Origin: JBBDNC01 sp040877875
GTDB taxonomy: Bacteria; Bacteroidota; Rhodothermia; Balneolales; Balneolaceae
Assembly: GCA_040877875.1 (NCBI GenBank)
Contig: JBBDNC010000097.1
Location: 1-23,101, forward strand
Reading direction: 5' to 3'
DNA length: 23,101 nucleotides
Notes under the pieces: model-generated
What the model was told of the DNA's origin: nothing
Seen by the model: the letters and a program-made list of their open reading frames with translations, nothing else
The model's database searches: none
Made by a program: the position numbers and the translations under genes
Part shown: one piece after another, positions 7,140 through 14,412 of the stretch
Position numbering within the stretch: position 1 is the first letter of the stretch
How the letters are laid out: every line of letters starts with the position of its first letter

Positions 7140-8627
7140 TTAAGAAGTCCAGTTTTTGGATCTGCTTACGGCTTTATTCCACCCTTCCTGAAGTTCGGAT
7201 CGTTGGCTGGCATTCATATCGGGTTCAAAGGTTTTATCCACCTTCCATTTTTTGGAGATTATTTCAAGGTTATCCCAATAGCCAACGGCCAGACCGGCAA
7301 GATAGGCCGCTCCGAGCGCAGTGGTTTCCGTGATTGTGGGACGCACAACCGGTACGTTGAGAATATCCGATTGAAACTGCATGAGAAGATTATTGACGGA
7401 CGCTCCTCCGTCTACCCGGAGCTCCTTTAATTTTATTCCGGAATCCGATTCCATGGCTTTTAACAGATCCTTGCTTTGATAGGCAATTGCTTCGAGTGCA
7501 GCCCGAGCAATGTGAGCCGATTGGGTTCCCCGGGTAATCCCGATCATCAGTCCCCGGGCAAAAGGGTCCCAGTGTGGGGCTCCGAGCCCGGAAAAGGCCG
7601 GTACAAGATAGACCCCGTCGTTATCCTCAACCTGGCCGGCAAGCGCTTCAATCTCTTCGGATCGTTTAATCAGGCCCAACCCGTCACGCAGCCATTGGAC
7701 GACAGCCCCGGCGATGAATACACTTCCTTCAAGGGCGTATTGCACTTTGCCGTCAAGCTGCCACGCAATCGTTGTAAGAAGGTTATTCTTCGATTCAATC
7801 GGTTGATCACCGGTTTGCATCAACATGAAACATCCGGTTCCATAGGTGTTTTTGGCCATCCCCGGTTTTGTACAAACCTGTCCGAACAGGGCCGCTTGCT
7901 GATCCCCGGCAATTCCGGCAATCGGAATTTTACGGGCGAACATCTCCTTACCCGAGTGGCCGTATACCTCACTGCTTGATTTTACTTCGGGTAGCATGGC
8001 TTCAGGTATATCCAGGATTTCAAGCAGTTCAGGATCCCATCTGAGATCATGAATGTTGTAAAGCAGTGTCCGGCTTGCATTGGTTACATCTGTAATATGC
8101 ACCTTTCCTTCCGTCAGTTTCCATACCAGCCAGCTGTCCACCGTGCCAAAGAGCAGATCACCCTTTTCTGCAAGTTTACGAGCATTATCAACATGATCGA
8201 GGATCCATTTTATTTTGGTGCCGGAAAAATAAGGGTCAAGAACCAGTCCGGTTTTTGTTCGAAACGTATCTTCATGGCCTGCAGCTTTCAATTCCTTACA
8301 CAGGTCGGCTGTTCGCCGGTCCTGCCATACGATGGCACGGTGTACAGGTTTTCCGGTTTTCCTGTTCCAGACGATGGTTGTTTCACGCTGATTGGTAATC
8401 CCGATTGCGGCAATCCCGGCAGCCGTGGTATTGGCTTTTGAAACCGCTTCAGCGGCTACACTGACCTGGCTGGACCAAATCTCTCCGGGGTCATGTTCAA
8501 CCCAGCCCGCTTTTGGGAAAAACTGTTTAAATTCTTTTTGGGCACTGGATACAATATTCCCATCCTGATCGAACAGGATCGCCCTTGAACTGGTTGTACC
8601 CTGATCCAAAGCCATTATGTAGCTCAT
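7140..8627 (-). CDS. glpK: Glycerol kinase
   Basis: Phosphorylates glycerol with ATP to sn-glycerol 3-phosphate, the substrate of the adjacent GlpD. A longer frame reaches 8711, but the ATG at 8627 (MSYIMALDQGTTSSRA) matches the usual FGGY-kinase N-terminus and has AGGAA eight bases upstream, giving 495 residues. Visible hallmarks are DQGTTSSRA (phosphate-binding loop), IVWQDRRT, GIAGDQQAALFGQ with the catalytic-base Asp, FSGLGAPHWDPFARG, and the second ATP-site block RVDGGASVNN. Everything is in normal order and length. No glpF facilitator is in the window. The inverted repeat at 8715-8745 upstream is a plausible operator. Confidence 0.97.
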   Translation of the reverse strand: MSYIMALDQGTTSSRAILFDQDGNIVSSAQKEFKQFFPKAGWVEHDPGEIWSSQVSVAAEAVSKANTTAAGIAAIGITNQRETTIVWNRKTGKPVHRAIVWQDRRTADLCKELKAAGHEDTFRTKTGLVLDPYFSGTKIKWILDHVDNARKLAEKGDLLFGTVDSWLVWKLTEGKVHITDVTNASRTLLYNIHDLRWDPELLEILDIPEAMLPEVKSSSEVYGHSGKEMFARKIPIAGIAGDQQAALFGQVCTKPGMAKNTYGTGCFMLMQTGDQPIESKNNLLTTIAWQLDGKVQYALEGSVFIAGAVVQWLRDGLGLIKRSEEIEALAGQVEDNDGVYLVPAFSGLGAPHWDPFARGLMIGITRGTQSAHIARAALEAIAYQSKDLLKAMESDSGIKLKELRVDGGASVNNLLMQFQSDILNVPVVRPTITETTALGAAYLAGLAVGYWDNLEIISKKWKVDKTFEPDMNASQRSELQEGWNKAVSRSKNWTS

Positions 8628-8635
8628 AAGTATAT

Positions 8636-8640
8636 TTCCT
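8636..8640 (-). promoter_or_regulatory. glpK ribosome binding site
   Basis: AGGAA on the minus strand, 8 bases before ATG 8627. It settles the start, because the longer frame lacks a comparable site and adds 28 residues not typical of glycerol kinases. Confidence 0.6.
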
Positions 8641-8660
8641 GTTTTTTTAGTGTATAAGTG

Positions 8661-8745
8661 GTTTGAATGAATAAGGCAGAAGTGAAAAGCCCGCTCCTCG
8701 AAATTTGACAACTATCATTCAAACTAAATAAAAAAGTTTGAATGA
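8661..8745. promoter_or_regulatory. Putative operator cluster for glpKD
   Basis: A perfect inverted repeat, TCATTCAAACT (8715-8725) and AGTTTGAATGA (8735-8745), flanks a 9-base A-rich spacer. A third copy of the half site, GTTTGAATGA, lies at 8661-8670, closer to glpK. Three matching 10-base sites within 85 bases and just upstream of glpK suggest regulator binding, probably in response to glycerol or glycerol 3-phosphate (inference). The regulator is not in the window. Confidence 0.55.
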
Positions 8746-8897
8746 AATAGTCAGTGCATGGACAAAGGGCCGAAATCCGCGTCCCATCTTCTCACTTTTG
8801 CCTTCTACCTTAAAAGTATCTCCCGTAATAAAAAAAAATGTTATTAAAGATGTGATCTGCTTTTTTCTTCCGGCTCCGCTCATTTCAGATAATGTGA

Positions 8898-9101
8898 TCG
8901 GTCGGTTTCAATGGACTGCCCGGGTTTTCTATTGTCCGGTCCGGCGTATCAATCGGAGGGTGCATATGGGTCGTGCAGGAGACGGATCAGGCCTCCAAAC
9001 ACATCTCTTCCGGGTATTTGCATGCAGAAGTTTCGGGATGGATGAGCGATTTGCCAGACTCTCTGAAGGGACTCGTTTGGCTTGAACCGGTCATGCCCTG
9101 A
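8898..9101 (+). pseudogene. Possible gene remnant of unknown family
   Basis: A frame open from an in-frame TGA (8895-8897) to TGA 9099-9101 gives 67 codons with no usable start. It reads like real protein: GFNGLPGFSIVRSGVSIGGC, then VVQETDQASKHISSGYLHAE, then WMSDLPDSLKGLVWLEPVMP. I do not recognise the family. Its end overlaps the 3' end of yraN by 11 bases, tail to tail. It is probably the C-terminal rest of a decayed gene, or a gene whose upstream part carries a frameshift. The remaining bases from 8746 to 8897 hold nothing I can name. Confidence 0.35.
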
Positions 9102-9456
9102 AAGCGTCTTCGAAATGGGTGATCTCCGGAGCTTCATTCTCTTTTTGCACAATTGCAATCACATCAAATCGAATCAGAGCTCCTTCCATTTTTCGTTCAT
9201 ACATCCAGGCTTCCGCTGCCTTGCAAATATTTTTTTCCTTTTCGGGAGTGATGGCATCTTCCGGTCGACCAAAATAAGTCTTTGTACGAGCCTTCACTTC
9301 CACAAAGACGATAAAGTGTTGATCGTAGGCAACGATATCCACTTCCGCATGTTCAAAAAAATAGTTCCGGTCAAGGAGGGTCCATCCTTTTGACTCCAGG
9401 TATGCGGCTGCCAGGTTCTCTGCTTCGTTTCCCTTCTCTCTGGATGTTTTACTCAT
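9091..9456 (-). CDS. yraN: YraN/UPF0102 family nuclease-like protein
   Basis: A 121-residue member of UPF0102, a small PD-(D/E)XK nuclease fold protein. The motif is complete: Glu in EAENLAAAYL, Glu38/Asp40 in HAEVDIVA, and the E-V-K triad at 53-55 in FVEVKART. The C-terminal RFDVIAIV strand is also typical. Biological substrate is not settled in the family. Its start overlaps the end of the upstream GbsR-like regulator by 8 bases, so it is the last gene of that small operon. Confidence 0.93.
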   Translation of the reverse strand: MSKTSREKGNEAENLAAAYLESKGWTLLDRNYFFEHAEVDIVAYDQHFIVFVEVKARTKTYFGRPEDAITPEKEKNICKAAEAWMYERKMEGALIRFDVIAIVQKENEAPEITHFEDAFRA

Positions 9457-10054
9457 TAAGATCGACGTCAGACGGTATTTCAGGTTTTTCCTTCCAGTTT
9501 TTCAGCGACTGGTGAGCTTCGGCCATTTTGACGATCTGCTTCAGAAATTTCAGGTTTTTCTTATTGATGTAGGGCAGAAGAGCGTCGGTAAAGCGTTCGA
9601 ACATATCCAGAAACTCAATAAAATTCTCTATTCGTTCTTTAAACTCCGCCTCACGGTTGGAATCGGTCTGATTTTTTTCAAATACCCGCAAACACTGTTC
9701 CAGGTTTTCACGGATAGGGGCAACTTCCCTTTGCTGGCGTTCCCGAATCAGGATGGCGACAATATTCCACACATCTTTTTCAGCGGTATAAAAATCCTTT
9801 CGCTGCCCCTTGTAATGAACCTTGTGAACCAGTTGCCACTGCAGCAAATTGCGCAAGTTCATATTCGCATTTCCGCGGCTGATGTCAAGTTGATCCATAA
9901 TGGTATCTGTATCCAACGGATCGGACTCAGCGTAAAGTAGGGCATGTATCTGGGCCATCGTTTTATTGATGCCCCATGCCGAAGCCATTTCACCCCATAG
10001 CAGTACAAATTGTTCGACTGCTTGTTGATTTGGCTCGGATTGAATTTCAGACAT
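9449..10054 (-). CDS. GbsR/MarR-type transcriptional regulator
   Basis: A 201-residue protein with a winged helix-turn-helix. AEQ-like helix VLLWGEMASAWGINKTMAQ (near residues 18-36) precedes the recognition region MDQLDISRGNANMNLRNLLQ (about 59-78), and the wing is VHKVHYKGQRKDFYTAE. The C-terminal helical part (about 100-190) is longer than in plain MarR proteins and fits the GbsR family, whose founder controls glycine betaine genes in Bacillus. Nothing osmotic is adjacent apart from the distant MscS-like channel, so the target is unknown. It lies 6 bases after the FmdB-like gene and overlaps yraN by 8 bases. Confidence 0.85.
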   Translation of the reverse strand: MSEIQSEPNQQAVEQFVLLWGEMASAWGINKTMAQIHALLYAESDPLDTDTIMDQLDISRGNANMNLRNLLQWQLVHKVHYKGQRKDFYTAEKDVWNIVAILIRERQQREVAPIRENLEQCLRVFEKNQTDSNREAEFKERIENFIEFLDMFERFTDALLPYINKKNLKFLKQIVKMAEAHQSLKNWKEKPEIPSDVDLNE

Positions 10055-10060
10055 TGAATG

Positions 10061-10381
10061 TCACGTCTCGTTCGAATTGTTTTGGGTACTCTTGTTTGAT
10101 TTCGTCTTGGATTCTTTTTTTTCTGCGGCGGCTTCCTTTTCCCCGGAATCCGGCCCGGAGCCTGATGCCGGGGCCGACCCTCCACCCGAACCATTCCGGC
10201 TTTTGTTCTTGTAGTCAGTTACGTACCAGCCTTCTCCCTTATAGACCACTCCACCTCCACCGGAGATCATCCGGGTGACCTTCTGGCCGGTTTCGGGACA
10301 GACTTTCAGTGGTTTATCATTGATACCCTGGCGATATTCGAAAACAGAGCCATCTTCACGGCGGTATTCATATGTTGGCAT
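10061..10381 (-). CDS. FmdB-like zinc-ribbon family protein, ligands degenerate
   Basis: A 106-residue protein beginning MPTYEYRREDGSVFEYRQG, the FmdB/CxxC_CXXC_SSSS pattern. In typical members the first knuckle is C-x-x-C (Y-E-Y-x-C-x-x-C), but here it reads R-R-E-D-G. The second knuckle keeps one Cys (V-C-P-E-T-G) where C-P-x-C is usual. The ISGGGGVVYKGEGWYVTDY stretch, normally seen in FmdB proteins, is intact. The tail (about 70-106) is a low-complexity Ser/Gly/Lys/Asn region, probably disordered. With one Cys left, zinc binding in the usual way is unlikely. Function of the family is not established. Confidence 0.82.
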   Translation of the reverse strand: MPTYEYRREDGSVFEYRQGINDKPLKVCPETGQKVTRMISGGGGVVYKGEGWYVTDYKNKSRNGSGGGSAPASGSGPDSGEKEAAAEKKESKTKSNKSTQNNSNET

Positions 10382-10494
10382 AACGGTTTTTATTGATATT
10401 TGATGTTAATATTGATTCTGGACCTGTTTACAACTGCCGGTAAAATACGAGTTTGTTTACAATGATAATTCATATCCATTGTTTATTCCGGACT

Positions 10495-11688
10495 TTACTT
10501 CAATTCCCCGAACCCTTTTTTCAGTCTTTTTACAGCTTCCTTAAGCTGATCCATGGAAACCGCATAACTGATTCTGAACCCGGAAGGCTCACCGAAGGCG
10601 TCGCCGGGTACAGTTGCCACTCCATGATCTTCCAGAAGATACAGGCAGAGTTCCGTAGAAGTATTTATTTTTTGTCCGCCGGTTGTTGATTTTCCAAAAT
10701 ACGCCGAGCAGTCGGGGAAAACATAAAAGGCTCCGGAGGGTTTGAAACATTGAAGCCCAGGTATTTCTTTCAACGCATCTACAATATAATCACGGCGTTC
10801 CTTAAACGATTCCCTCATTCTGAAAACTTCGTCTAACGGTCCCCGGTAGGCAGCTTCACCCGCTTTTTGAGAAATACTCGAAGGAGCCGAAGTTTCCTGG
10901 CTTTGAATTTTTGCGACGGCCGAGGCAATCCCGACAGGGGCGGCCAGATATCCCAGCCTCCACCCGGTCATCGCAAATCCCTTCGAAAAACCGTTAATGA
11001 GGACCGTTCTACTTTTCAGATCGGGAGCAGCCTGTATCAATCCTATATGATCATTATCAAATACGATATATTCATAGATCTCATCCGAAATAATAACTAC
11101 CCGTGGGTGTTTCCGAAGCACTTCAGCTATCTCCTGCAGTTCATCCCGGGAGTAACAGGCGCCCGTGGGATTGGATGGAGAACACAAGATCAATGCTTTG
11201 GTCTTGTCGGTGATCGCTTTCTCCAGATCATCGGGTTTCAACTTGTAATTATTTTCGATGGAGGTTCGAAGAGGGACAGGTTTGCCATCTGCAAGCTTTA
11301 CCATTTCCGGGTAGGAAACCCAGTAGGGAGAAGGAATGATGACCTCATCATCGGGATCAATCAGGGCAAGCAGGGTAAACCCGATCGATTGCTTGGCACC
11401 GTTAGAAACAACAATTTGATCCGGGTTATAGTCCAGCCCGTTATCTCGCTTCAGTTTTTTAATAATTTCATCCCGCAATTCAGGAGTGCCGATATTCATA
11501 GTATAGCCATGGAATCCGTCTTGAATGGCTCTAATTGCAGCTTTGCAGATAAGGTCGGGAGTGTTAAAATCAGGCTCGCCGGCGCTCAGAGAAACTACGG
11601 ATTTTCCCTCTCTGGCAAGTTGTTTTGCCTTTGCAGAGATTTTCAAAGTTTCTGAAGGTGACAGGTTTTGAGCACGTTTGGAGATCAT
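10495..11688 (-). CDS. PLP-dependent class I aminotransferase (aspartate aminotransferase-like)
   Basis: A 397-residue fold-type I aminotransferase of the short (subgroup Ig) bacterial aspartate aminotransferase type. Signatures in order: LSAGEPDFNTPD (N-terminal substrate loop), VVSNGAKQSIGFTLLALIDP, CSPSNPTGACYS with Asn173, ISDEIYEYIVFD with Asp202 and Tyr205, the Schiff-base Lys236 in NGFSKGFAMTGWRLGY, and GFRISYA with the carboxylate-binding Arg near the C-terminus. It probably interconverts aspartate and oxaloacetate with 2-oxoglutarate; other amino-group donors cannot be excluded. It is 113 bp upstream of the fmdB-like gene, so it may share that transcript or be separate. Confidence 0.92.
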   Translation of the reverse strand: MISKRAQNLSPSETLKISAKAKQLAREGKSVVSLSAGEPDFNTPDLICKAAIRAIQDGFHGYTMNIGTPELRDEIIKKLKRDNGLDYNPDQIVVSNGAKQSIGFTLLALIDPDDEVIIPSPYWVSYPEMVKLADGKPVPLRTSIENNYKLKPDDLEKAITDKTKALILCSPSNPTGACYSRDELQEIAEVLRKHPRVVIISDEIYEYIVFDNDHIGLIQAAPDLKSRTVLINGFSKGFAMTGWRLGYLAAPVGIASAVAKIQSQETSAPSSISQKAGEAAYRGPLDEVFRMRESFKERRDYIVDALKEIPGLQCFKPSGAFYVFPDCSAYFGKSTTGGQKINTSTELCLYLLEDHGVATVPGDAFGEPSGFRISYAVSMDQLKEAVKRLKKGFGELK

Positions 11689-11863
11689 AATCGAGTTTAT
11701 ATCAGTTAGTGTGGTCTCTGTTGGGTTGTTGTTGGCCGGTTTTCATTTCTATACCGGAAACTTCCGGGTCGGGCAGATCTGCAGAACCTTGCCTACCGGA
11801 CAGGAGAAATAACCGGAAATCTATTTCACCGGGCAGAAAAATAGGGAATTCGTGAGCAGGATG
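11689..11863. other. Intergenic region between coaD and the aminotransferase gene
   Basis: It contains the perfect palindrome CCGGAA-AC-TTCCGG (11754-11767), a candidate regulator site for the aminotransferase gene. A second inverted repeat, GGATGC-TAA-GCATCC (11859-11873), spans the coaD stop codon, but no T-run follows on the minus strand. No gene is seen here. Confidence 0.4.
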
Positions 11864-12373
11864 CTAAGCATCCCCCCAGCTTTGCTTCTTGTATTTTTTA
11901 TGCAAAGCCTTTGCCACGTTATCCGGAACGAAAGAAGAGAGATCTCCTCTCCAGTAGGCAATTTCCCGAACGATCGAAGCGGAAATAAAAGTCAGTTGTT
12001 CATCCGGCATCAGAAAAACCGTGTCAATATTCGGAGCCAGCCGACGATTGGTGAGTGCCATCCGGAATTCATATTCAAAATCCGAAATTTGACGTACACC
12101 CCGGACCAGTACTTCCACGTTTTTTTTTCTTGCAAAATCAATGAGCAGGCCGGTAAACTGTTCGATTTCAATATGACTTGACCAGTCTTTTGTTTGCAGA
12201 CATTCCCGGATCAATTTGACTCTCTCCTCACCTGTGAAAACTTCTTTCTTTCGATTATTTACAGCAACGGTTACGATAATTTTATCGAATAGTTTGGTAG
12301 CCCGTTCGAGCAGATCCAGATGTCCGTTGGTGATCGGATCAAAAGAGCCCGGGAAAAGTGCTGTTTTACTCAT
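11864..12373 (-). CDS. coaD: Pantetheine-phosphate adenylyltransferase
   Basis: Catalyses ATP + 4'-phosphopantetheine to dephospho-CoA, the fourth step of CoA synthesis. The ATG at 12373 gives 169 residues starting MSKTALFPGSFDPITNGH, whose T/N-G-H motif (His18) binds ATP phosphates. Other hallmarks are VLVRGVRQISDFEYEFRMA, the phosphopantetheine loop, and FISASIVREIAYWRGD (usually I-S-S-S-x-V-R-E). A longer frame from 12397 would add 8 residues and overlap rsmD; it is less likely. Neither start has a clear Shine-Dalgarno. It lies 13 bases after rsmD, a common pairing. Confidence 0.96.
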   Translation of the reverse strand: MSKTALFPGSFDPITNGHLDLLERATKLFDKIIVTVAVNNRKKEVFTGEERVKLIRECLQTKDWSSHIEIEQFTGLLIDFARKKNVEVLVRGVRQISDFEYEFRMALTNRRLAPNIDTVFLMPDEQLTFISASIVREIAYWRGDLSSFVPDNVAKALHKKYKKQSWGDA

Positions 12374-12386
12374 AGTCGGTTTTATG

Positions 12387-12947
12387 CTATTGTTCATCAG
12401 AATCTACTGTTTGAGCCTGAAAGATGCTAACAATCGTGCGCCCGTACGCTTTGGTATAAAAACAATGTGGTTGATTTGTAAAATCGTGACGTTTATCGTG
12501 TTCAAGAATAAACCAGCCATCCGGTTTCAACCATCCGCCATAAAGAATCTTGTCAGTCATTTTCGTCATCATAAAATAATCGTAGGGAGGGTCGCAGAAT
12601 ATAAGATCATAGGCGGCAGACGGGCCGTCCAGAAATTGTTCGACGGATGCGGTCCGGGTTTGAACCTGGTGCTTAATATTGAGATGATGGGCCAGTTTCT
12701 CAATATGCCGGATGTGTTCCGGGTGTTGATCTACAAACAGGACATGATCCGATCCCCTGGAGATGGCTTCAAACCCGAGGTTTCCACTTCCCGCAAACAG
12801 ATCAAGGACTCTCGTCCCCTCGAAAAAACGCCTGGCAGCGATTACGGAGAACAAGCCCTCCTTCGTCCGGTCAGAGGTTGGACGCAAACTGCCGGTATCA
12901 GGAACAGGGATTACTCTGCCTTTTAGCTTACCGGTTATAATGCGCAT
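12387..12947 (-). CDS. rsmD: 16S rRNA (guanine966-N2)-methyltransferase
   Basis: A 186-residue Rossmann-fold methyltransferase acting on 16S rRNA during small-subunit assembly. It starts MRIITGKLKGRVIPVP and has RPTSDRTKEGLFSVI, the S-adenosylmethionine motif LDLFAGSGNLGFEAISRG (residues 48-65), an acidic ribose-binding loop VLFVDQ, and the catalytic D-P-P-Y (119-122) in IFCDPPYDYF. Length and order are normal. It is 2 bases from the DUF3822 gene and 13 from coaD, so the three are cotranscribed. Confidence 0.95.
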   Translation of the reverse strand: MRIITGKLKGRVIPVPDTGSLRPTSDRTKEGLFSVIAARRFFEGTRVLDLFAGSGNLGFEAISRGSDHVLFVDQHPEHIRHIEKLAHHLNIKHQVQTRTASVEQFLDGPSAAYDLIFCDPPYDYFMMTKMTDKILYGGWLKPDGWFILEHDKRHDFTNQPHCFYTKAYGRTIVSIFQAQTVDSDEQ

Positions 12948-12949
12948 GG

Positions 12950-13828
12950 TCAGGGATCTCTGTTCTTGTCAAAATTCAGGCTTAACAGGATTGCAGGGAA
13001 GGCGCTTTCCAATGGGAACCCATAGGTGTTTTCATCCGCATTCATCCGCATGGATTTCAAAGAATTCATGAGAATTGCCTCCCCGGTTTCCTGAAAATAG
13101 CCGGACATAATTTCCATAACCTGCATCCCCAGATCGCCGAACACGTACACCTGTTCGTGAATTCCTTTCATCCATTCGACATGATTGCCGTAAAAATTCC
13201 ACAGATAGGGCAGGTCGTGAAGAGTTTCAAATGGTATGCGTGTTGCTCCTCTTAATTTTCCGAAAAGGAATGAGGAGACTGCAAGATAGCCGGGATGACA
13301 ATTAATCGTAAGATAGGATCCCGTAATGCCAGTCAGTTTGTGCCATTCAATGCCAATCTCAAATTCACTAACAAAGTCACTGCTTGAATAGTTGTGAAGC
13401 AGTTTCCGAAAACCGTTGAATTTATTCTTGTTTCGTATCAGGAGCAACCTGTAGTCCTGATTGCTGAGCCCGAACCAGGTTGTTTCAAGCTGTTCCCGTG
13501 GAATACCTTCCATGAGTACTGACAGATGGTCTTCCCGCTCATCAGGTGTCTCGTATACCAGCCGGGGGAAGGTTGTCCAGCATTCTTCAGTTGCCGGAGT
13601 CAGCATTCTTGCAGACTGACAGGAATATTTTTTACTTAAGTTTGTGAGAGTACTCTCAATTCCCTCAAACATACTGCCAGGTTTTCCGAATAAAGCTTTC
13701 TTGAGAGGAAAGCTGAATTCAATACACCCGATATGGTCGAGCTGATTGTCCCGGTTCAAATCATTGACAGCATAATAGAGCTGATGATCATTAAAACAGA
13801 ATCCAAGACAAGCGCCTGACTCACCCAT
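12950..13828 (-). CDS. DUF3822-like protein
   Basis: A 292-residue protein. The position directly upstream of rsmD-coaD and the pattern LYYAVNDLNRDNQLDHIGCI near the start fit DUF3822, a Bacteroidota family of unknown function that usually sits before rsmD (recalled, not searched). Other notable blocks are GSYLTINCHPGYLAVSSFLF (about 168-187) and VYVFGDLGMQVMEIMSGYF, which read like two paired halves of an actin-like (ASKHA) fold, with D-L-G near the second half. No membrane segments or signal peptide. The job is unknown; a role as cytoplasmic partner of the preceding membrane protein is only a guess from gene order. Confidence 0.72.
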   Translation of the reverse strand: MGESGACLGFCFNDHQLYYAVNDLNRDNQLDHIGCIEFSFPLKKALFGKPGSMFEGIESTLTNLSKKYSCQSARMLTPATEECWTTFPRLVYETPDEREDHLSVLMEGIPREQLETTWFGLSNQDYRLLLIRNKNKFNGFRKLLHNYSSSDFVSEFEIGIEWHKLTGITGSYLTINCHPGYLAVSSFLFGKLRGATRIPFETLHDLPYLWNFYGNHVEWMKGIHEQVYVFGDLGMQVMEIMSGYFQETGEAILMNSLKSMRMNADENTYGFPLESAFPAILLSLNFDKNRDP

Positions 13829-13833
13829 ACAGT

Positions 13834-14310
13834 TTAGTTCCAGTTCGGTGCATTCAACATGGTTGTATTTTTCAAATCACCGATTCGCAGATCTGAATCG
13901 GGATCTTCAAGCAAATAGATTTGAGGCCTGAGTGTATCGTTCAACGTGTATTGAAACTGATTGTGCGGGGGACGAGGGGAGAATTTGAGTGAATCCGGTG
14001 TGTAGGTAGAGGGGGGACGCTCTTCGAAAAGTGTATCTCCTCGGGCTACCATCCGCTCATTCGTTTTCAAAAATGCGATCAGGGTATCCAGACCGCTTTC
14101 AGTTGGAGGGAACTGCCCTTCTATATTTCGATATTGAATCAGTGCATCCCGGACTAACGTCATTCTGTGCTTGACGCGCTCTTCCATTTCCTCGGCAGCA
14201 AGAACTTCCTGGTAAGGATCAACGATTGAACGATAGAGGTAATATCCCAGGAAGAGGATTGCAATTCCGAGGACAATTGTCAAAATATTATTTCGTGTTT
14301 CTAAATTCAT
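13834..14310 (-). CDS. Single-TM pseudopilin-like protein of unknown function
   Basis: A 158-residue protein with one N-terminal TM helix (about residues 9-28, ILTIVLGIAILFLGYYLY), then a charged helix, then RDALIQYRNIEGQFPPTESG and LDTLIAF. That last stretch resembles the type II secretion major pseudopilin pattern (A-L-x-x-Y-x-x-x-x-G-x-x-P-T-x-x-G-L-x-x-L). It lacks the usual prepilin-peptidase site G/F-x-x-x-E at the start of the helix, so it probably stays as an uncleaved membrane anchor. It is 5 bases upstream of the DUF3822 gene, which suggests a shared function. No other secretion genes are present. Confidence 0.65.
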   Translation of the reverse strand: MNLETRNNILTIVLGIAILFLGYYLYRSIVDPYQEVLAAEEMEERVKHRMTLVRDALIQYRNIEGQFPPTESGLDTLIAFLKTNERMVARGDTLFEERPPSTYTPDSLKFSPRPPHNQFQYTLNDTLRPQIYLLEDPDSDLRIGDLKNTTMLNAPNWN

Positions 14311-14412
14311 GAGAGTAAAGGATTAGGATTCGCAAAAAAGGGATCCCGCCAAAAGCGGAAAGAGAAAATAAACGCAGTCCTCCAGATATGCAACTTTAGG
14401 GTTATTTACTTT

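Noticed and set aside
8640..8711. N-terminal extension of glycerol kinase by 28 residues
   Set aside because: The internal ATG at 8627 has AGGAA at the right spacing and matches the family N-terminus; the extension covers the promoter-proximal half-site.
8738..9085. A 115-codon plus-strand frame starting in the glpK upstream repeat
   Set aside because: Its product is Arg/Cys/Phe-rich without domain features, and the neighbouring frame (8898-9101) carries the better coding text.
11859..11873. Perfect inverted repeat over the coaD stop as a terminator
   Set aside because: The stem is short (6 bp) and no T-run follows on the minus strand.
14347..14359. CCGC/GCGG hairpin after the S46 peptidase as a terminator
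   Set aside because: A 4-bp stem, with the T-run on the minus strand separated from it by several bases; too weak to call.
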